Source of the DNA: an uncultured Muribaculaceae bacterium | GTDB taxonomy: Bacteria > Bacteroidota > Bacteroidia > Bacteroidales > Muribaculaceae | DNA length: 26,360 bases | Reading direction: 5' to 3' | NCBI GenBank assembly: GCA_910589095.1 | Contig: CAJUSN010000015.1 | Span: 1-26,360, forward strand | In this document: one piece after another, positions 23,205 to 26,360 of the stretch | How positions within the stretch are numbered: position 1 is the stretch's first letter | Layout: each line of letters begins with the position of its first letter | The notes under the pieces: generated by a model | Databases searched by the model: none | What the model was told of the DNA's origin: nothing | What the model saw: the letters and a program-made list of their open reading frames with translations, nothing else | Position numbers and translations under genes: made by a program

Positions 23205-25262
23205 TCATTCGGAGGGTATTGGGGGAGGAGTGTCCGTGGCGGGAGTGCTGTTTCCCTCGTTGGTATCTTTGTTGGTGTTGCCGGCAGCCTCGGTTTCAGT
23301 CCCGTTGGAGTCATCGGTCTTTTCCGGGATCGCTTTATCGTTTTCAGAGGCCGCAAGAATCTCTTCGGTGCGGGACGCCCATGGGCGTTTGCCAAATATA
23401 TTTTCCACATCCTCGGTGAATATGACTTCTCGCGTGATTAGTACTTGAGCCAGTTCATTGTGGCCTTTGGCGTGCTCGCGCAGAATCTGTTTGGCACGTT
23501 CGTACTGCTCGTTGATTATTCGCGAAACTTCTTCATCAATAAGTTTTGCGCGTTCATCGCTGTAAGGCTTGGAGAAACCATAGTCCTGTCCGGTGGAATC
23601 GTAATAGCAGAGATTGGGGAGTTTGTCGCTCATACCGTAATAGACCACCATAGCATAGGCTTGCTTGGTCACGCGCTCAAGGTCGTTGGCGGCGCCGGTT
23701 GAGATTCGACCCATGAAGAGTTCTTCAGCGGCTCTACCGCCAAGAGTCGAGCACATTTCATCAAGAATGGCCTGAGTGGGTGTGATCTGTCGTTCCTCGG
23801 GAAGATACCATGCAGCTCCAAGGGCTTTACCGCGAGGCGCTATAGTAACCTTTATAAGCGGATTAGCAAATTTGAGATGCCAAGACACTGTTGCGTGTCC
23901 GGCTTCATGTATGGCTATTGAGCGTTTTTCCTCATCCGTTGTGATCTTAGAGCGCTTTTCAAGGCCACCCACAATGCGGTCAACGGCATCAATGAAGTCC
24001 TGATGTGTAACGGTGGTATGGTTGTGACGGGCGGCAATAAGGGCCGCTTCATTGCACACATTGGCAATTTCAGCGCCGGAGAAGCCGGGAGTCTGACGGG
24101 CCAGAAGGTCTACGTCAACGGAAGAGTCTTTGCGTATTTTACGCAGATGAACGTTGAATATCGCCACACGGTCATTCAGGTCGGGGAGATCCACGTAGAT
24201 CTGACGGTCAAAGCGGCCGGCTCGGAGCAGAGCTTTGTCAAGAATGTCGGCACGGTTGGTGGCAGCGAGTATTATAACACCGCTATTGGTGCCGAAACCG
24301 TCCATCTCGGTAAGGAGCTGGTTGAGGGTGTTTTCTCGTTCATCATTGGATCCCATATTCGGGTTACGTCCGCGTGCACGACCCACGGCATCGATCTCAT
24401 CGATGAACACAATGCATGGAGCTTTCTCTTTGGCTTGACGGAAGAGGTCGCGAACTCGGGAAGCACCCACACCGACAAACATCTCCACGAAATCACTACC
24501 GGAGAGAGAAAAGAACGGAACGTTTGCCTCACCGGCCACGGCCTTTGCCAGAAGGGTTTTACCGGTTCCGGGAGGGCCTACGAGGAGGGCTCCCTTGGGT
24601 ATTTTACCTCCAAGGTCGGTGTAGCGCTGGGGATTTTTAAGGAATTCCACTATTTCCTCAATTTCTGTTTTAGCCTCCGACAATCCGGCAACATCTTTAA
24701 ACGTCACTTTGTCGGCATTGTCTTTGTCGAAAACCTTAGCTTTGGATTTTCCCACGCTGAAAACACCGCCACCACCTGCATCGCCACGGCCTGACATGCG
24801 TCGCATCATCCAAATCCAGAACACGATCAGGAGTATAATGGGCCCGAACGACCACAGATAGGATGAAAAATCGGTGGAACGGTCATAACGAACGTTGCCT
24901 TTGAAAACACCGGCGGCTTTCCACGCATCTATATCTTTTTCTATCCGCTCTTGCGAGCCGATGGTAACGAACACACGTGCGCTCTGGCCGGATTCCTTGT
25001 TGTATTGCGGAAACTCTTTTACAGCTTCTGCTTCTGTGAGAATACCTTCTGCCACATGCTTGCCGCCGTTGATGATGATCTCTTTCAAACCACCTTTCTG
25101 AGCAATCTGTTCGAATTCGGTGTAGTTTTCAAGTTCCTTGCTGTAAGGATTGTCCTCGAAGTATAAAATGCCTATAAGCACGATTGTCACGATGGCATAC
25201 ATCCAGTACATGCTGAACCGGAAGGTGGGCTTTTTAGGCGTTGGTAGGTTGTTTAAAGCCAT
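23205..25262 (-). CDS. ftsH: ATP-dependent zinc metalloprotease FtsH
   Basis: Membrane-anchored AAA+ protease that degrades misfolded membrane proteins and short-lived regulators; 685 residues. Order: TM1 (about 18-34), periplasmic domain, TM2 (about 138-154), a glycine-rich linker, AAA+ domain with Walker A GPPGTGKT (229-236) and Walker B IDEIDA (287-292), second region of homology including AATNRADILDKALLRAGRFDR, and the zinc site HEAGH at 452-456. A hydrophilic tail of about 45 residues rich in Thr, Asn, Glu and Pro, ending PPPIPSE, extends past the protease domain. It follows rsfS by 46 bases, a pairing common in Bacteroidota. The cdsA gene that often comes next is not there. Confidence 0.98.
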   Translation of the reverse strand: MALNNLPTPKKPTFRFSMYWMYAIVTIVLIGILYFEDNPYSKELENYTEFEQIAQKGGLKEIIINGGKHVAEGILTEAEAVKEFPQYNKESGQSARVFVTIGSQERIEKDIDAWKAAGVFKGNVRYDRSTDFSSYLWSFGPIILLIVFWIWMMRRMSGRGDAGGGGVFSVGKSKAKVFDKDNADKVTFKDVAGLSEAKTEIEEIVEFLKNPQRYTDLGGKIPKGALLVGPPGTGKTLLAKAVAGEANVPFFSLSGSDFVEMFVGVGASRVRDLFRQAKEKAPCIVFIDEIDAVGRARGRNPNMGSNDERENTLNQLLTEMDGFGTNSGVIILAATNRADILDKALLRAGRFDRQIYVDLPDLNDRVAIFNVHLRKIRKDSSVDVDLLARQTPGFSGAEIANVCNEAALIAARHNHTTVTHQDFIDAVDRIVGGLEKRSKITTDEEKRSIAIHEAGHATVSWHLKFANPLIKVTIAPRGKALGAAWYLPEERQITPTQAILDEMCSTLGGRAAEELFMGRISTGAANDLERVTKQAYAMVVYYGMSDKLPNLCYYDSTGQDYGFSKPYSDERAKLIDEEVSRIINEQYERAKQILREHAKGHNELAQVLITREVIFTEDVENIFGKRPWASRTEEILAASENDKAIPEKTDDSNGTETEAAGNTNKDTNEGNSTPATDTPPPIPSE

Positions 25263-25308
25263 ACTTTATGGATAAATGAGAGGGGTGAGGGGAAAAGTTG
25301 AATAAATG

Positions 25309-25683
25309 TCAGTCAAGATCGGGAATCTCGGTGAATTTAGCGTCGCTCCAAAGCTCCTCGAGATTATATCGCTCGCGCTCTTGCGGAAGGAACACATGGA
25401 CCAGAATGTCGCCATAGTCAATCACAATCCACTGTGAGTTTTGGTAACCATCGTAGTTATAAGGTTTCACATGAACTTTGTCAAGGAGATAATCGCGAAC
25501 GCTATCGGCAATAGCAGAAACTTGCATATTGCTGGTACCTTGGCAAATAATGAAATGAGAAACGCCTGATGATTCTATATCGGAGAGATCAACGTGGGTT
25601 ATTTTGCGTCCTTTGCGTTCCTGAATACCCTCAACAATGAGGCGGATCAAGTCGGTTTGGGGTAATGCTGATGAATTTGACAT
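25309..25683 (-). CDS. rsfS: Ribosome silencing factor RsfS (YbeB/Iojap family)
   Basis: Binds protein L14 of the 50S subunit and blocks subunit joining when nutrients are short. The 124-residue protein has the family core: LIVEGIQERKGRKITHVDLSD, the SHFIICQGTSNMQVSAIADS segment, and QWIVIDYGDILVHVFLPQER followed by YNLEELWSDAKF. It is the first gene of a two-gene unit with ftsH and has its own promoter. Confidence 0.95.
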   Translation of the reverse strand: MSNSSALPQTDLIRLIVEGIQERKGRKITHVDLSDIESSGVSHFIICQGTSNMQVSAIADSVRDYLLDKVHVKPYNYDGYQNSQWIVIDYGDILVHVFLPQERERYNLEELWSDAKFTEIPDLD

Positions 25684-25710
25684 TAATATATTCTTGATTG
25701 TTTGATTCTA

Positions 25711-25745
25711 CAAAAATAGATGAATTTATTCAATTGATAAACAAA
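25711..25745 (-). promoter_or_regulatory. Promoter of the rsfS-ftsH unit
   Basis: On the minus strand TATTTTTG (25718-25711) is a full -7 match; a TTTG at 25745-25742 lies 23 bases upstream, longer than usual. The start of transcription would be near 25705, about 20 bases before the rsfS ATG. Confidence 0.5.
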
Positions 25746-25778
25746 TATCATGCCAAAAAAGATGTGAGACCGTGTGAA

Positions 25779-26360
25779 CTATTCGTATTTCAGAGTCTTC
25801 ACAGGTGAAAGGGATGATATCAGGCATGAGGGGAGGATGAGTATTGCAGCAGAAAGCAGTATCACTCCGGCATTGAGCAGAAGTGTTTGCAGTAGTGAGA
25901 ATTCCATAGGCACGTAATTCAGATAATAGGCTTCCGGATCAAGAGGGAGGATATGCCATTGGGATTGGGCAAAAATAATCCCCAGTCCGATAATGTTGCC
26001 TATTATCAATCCGCGTAACACCAATCGCTGGGTCATGTAGATGAAAATGCTCCTGATTTGGCGGTTGGTTGCTCCCAGGGCTTTGAACAGACCAATCATG
26101 TTGACTCGCTCGAGAATAATTATGAACAGGCTGGAGATCAGAGTGAAGCCTGAGACAAGAATCATGAGCACTATGATTACCACCACGTTTGTGTCAAGCA
26201 GATTCAGCCAGTTTATGTACATGGCACATTGTTGCAACATGTTTTCAACGCGGTAAATCTCCGGGATGGTGCCGGATGATGCTCGGGAGTAGAGTGCGTT
26301 TTGGAGAAGTGTTTCGTAAAGTTCGGAAGAGGCTGCGGGAATGCGGTCGTAATCCAGCCC
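25779..26360 (-). CDS. FtsX-like ABC transporter permease, LolC/E type (5' partial)
   Basis: C-terminal part (193 codons in view) of an inner-membrane permease; the frame is open to the right edge, so the start is outside. After a periplasmic stretch come three or four helices, with the FtsX-domain hallmarks ILERVNMIGLFKALGATNRQ after the first helix, FIYMTQRLVLRGLIIGNIIG, and the C-terminal ending ISSLSPVKTLKYE. The loop PLDPEAYYLNYVPMEFS resembles LolC/LolE, which extract lipoproteins from the inner membrane with LolD, so a lipoprotein-release role is likely but not certain; macrolide-exporter-like permeases are the alternative. It lies 95 bases upstream of rsfS. Confidence 0.88.
   Translation of the reverse strand, partial: GLDYDRIPAASSELYETLLQNALYSRASSGTIPEIYRVENMLQQCAMYINWLNLLDTNVVVIIVLMILVSGFTLISSLFIIILERVNMIGLFKALGATNRQIRSIFIYMTQRLVLRGLIIGNIIGLGIIFAQSQWHILPLDPEAYYLNYVPMEFSLLQTLLLNAGVILLSAAILILPSCLISSLSPVKTLKYE

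Overview
The window looks like the chromosome of a Bacteroidales gut-type bacterium. The evidence is: promoters of the Bacteroidota form (TTG, about 20 bases, TAnnTTTG) before several genes; start codons with no clear Shine-Dalgarno sequence; an ATP synthase operon in the order D-C-B-E-F-H-A-G with a short epsilon subunit and a pre-sequence-bearing subunit a; a DUF695 protein; and a GH2 beta-galactosidase. A family such as Muribaculaceae is plausible but cannot be proved from the sequence alone.

Bases 1-14575 form one continuous plus-strand block of energy metabolism. It opens inside nuoH, runs through all eight F1Fo ATP synthase genes (atpD, atpC, atpB, atpE, atpF, atpH, atpA, atpG), then resumes with nuoI, nuoJ, nuoK, nuoL, nuoM and nuoN and closes at a strong hairpin terminator. 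The ATP synthase operon is therefore nested inside the complex I operon, at the nuoH/nuoI boundary. I see no terminator or canonical promoter at either junction, so the proton pump and the ATP-making turbine are probably co-transcribed.

Bases 14582-16155 hold two minus-strand genes: a Fe-S flavoprotein-type reductase and a YqgE/AlgH protein. Bases 16156-19921 hold a secreted GH2 glycosidase and an AraJ-like MFS exporter on the plus strand, separated by a stem-loop.

Bases 19922-21233 (1.3 kb) lack an intact gene. They contain two decayed copies of the start of a Rossmann-fold (SDR/epimerase) gene, promoters on both strands and two minus-strand intrinsic terminators. One minus-strand promoter and terminator pair would make a discrete RNA of about 60-65 nt, the best candidate here for something undescribed. 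A DUF695 gene follows (21234-21671), its promoter carrying an 11-bp direct repeat spaced 21 bp apart. It ends tail-to-tail with, and overlaps, a guanine deaminase gene.

Bases 21656-26360 are all minus strand: guanine deaminase, then (upstream) the rsfS-ftsH pair, and the C-terminal part of a LolC/E-type FtsX permease running off the right edge. No rRNA, tRNA, CRISPR array or intact insertion sequence was seen.
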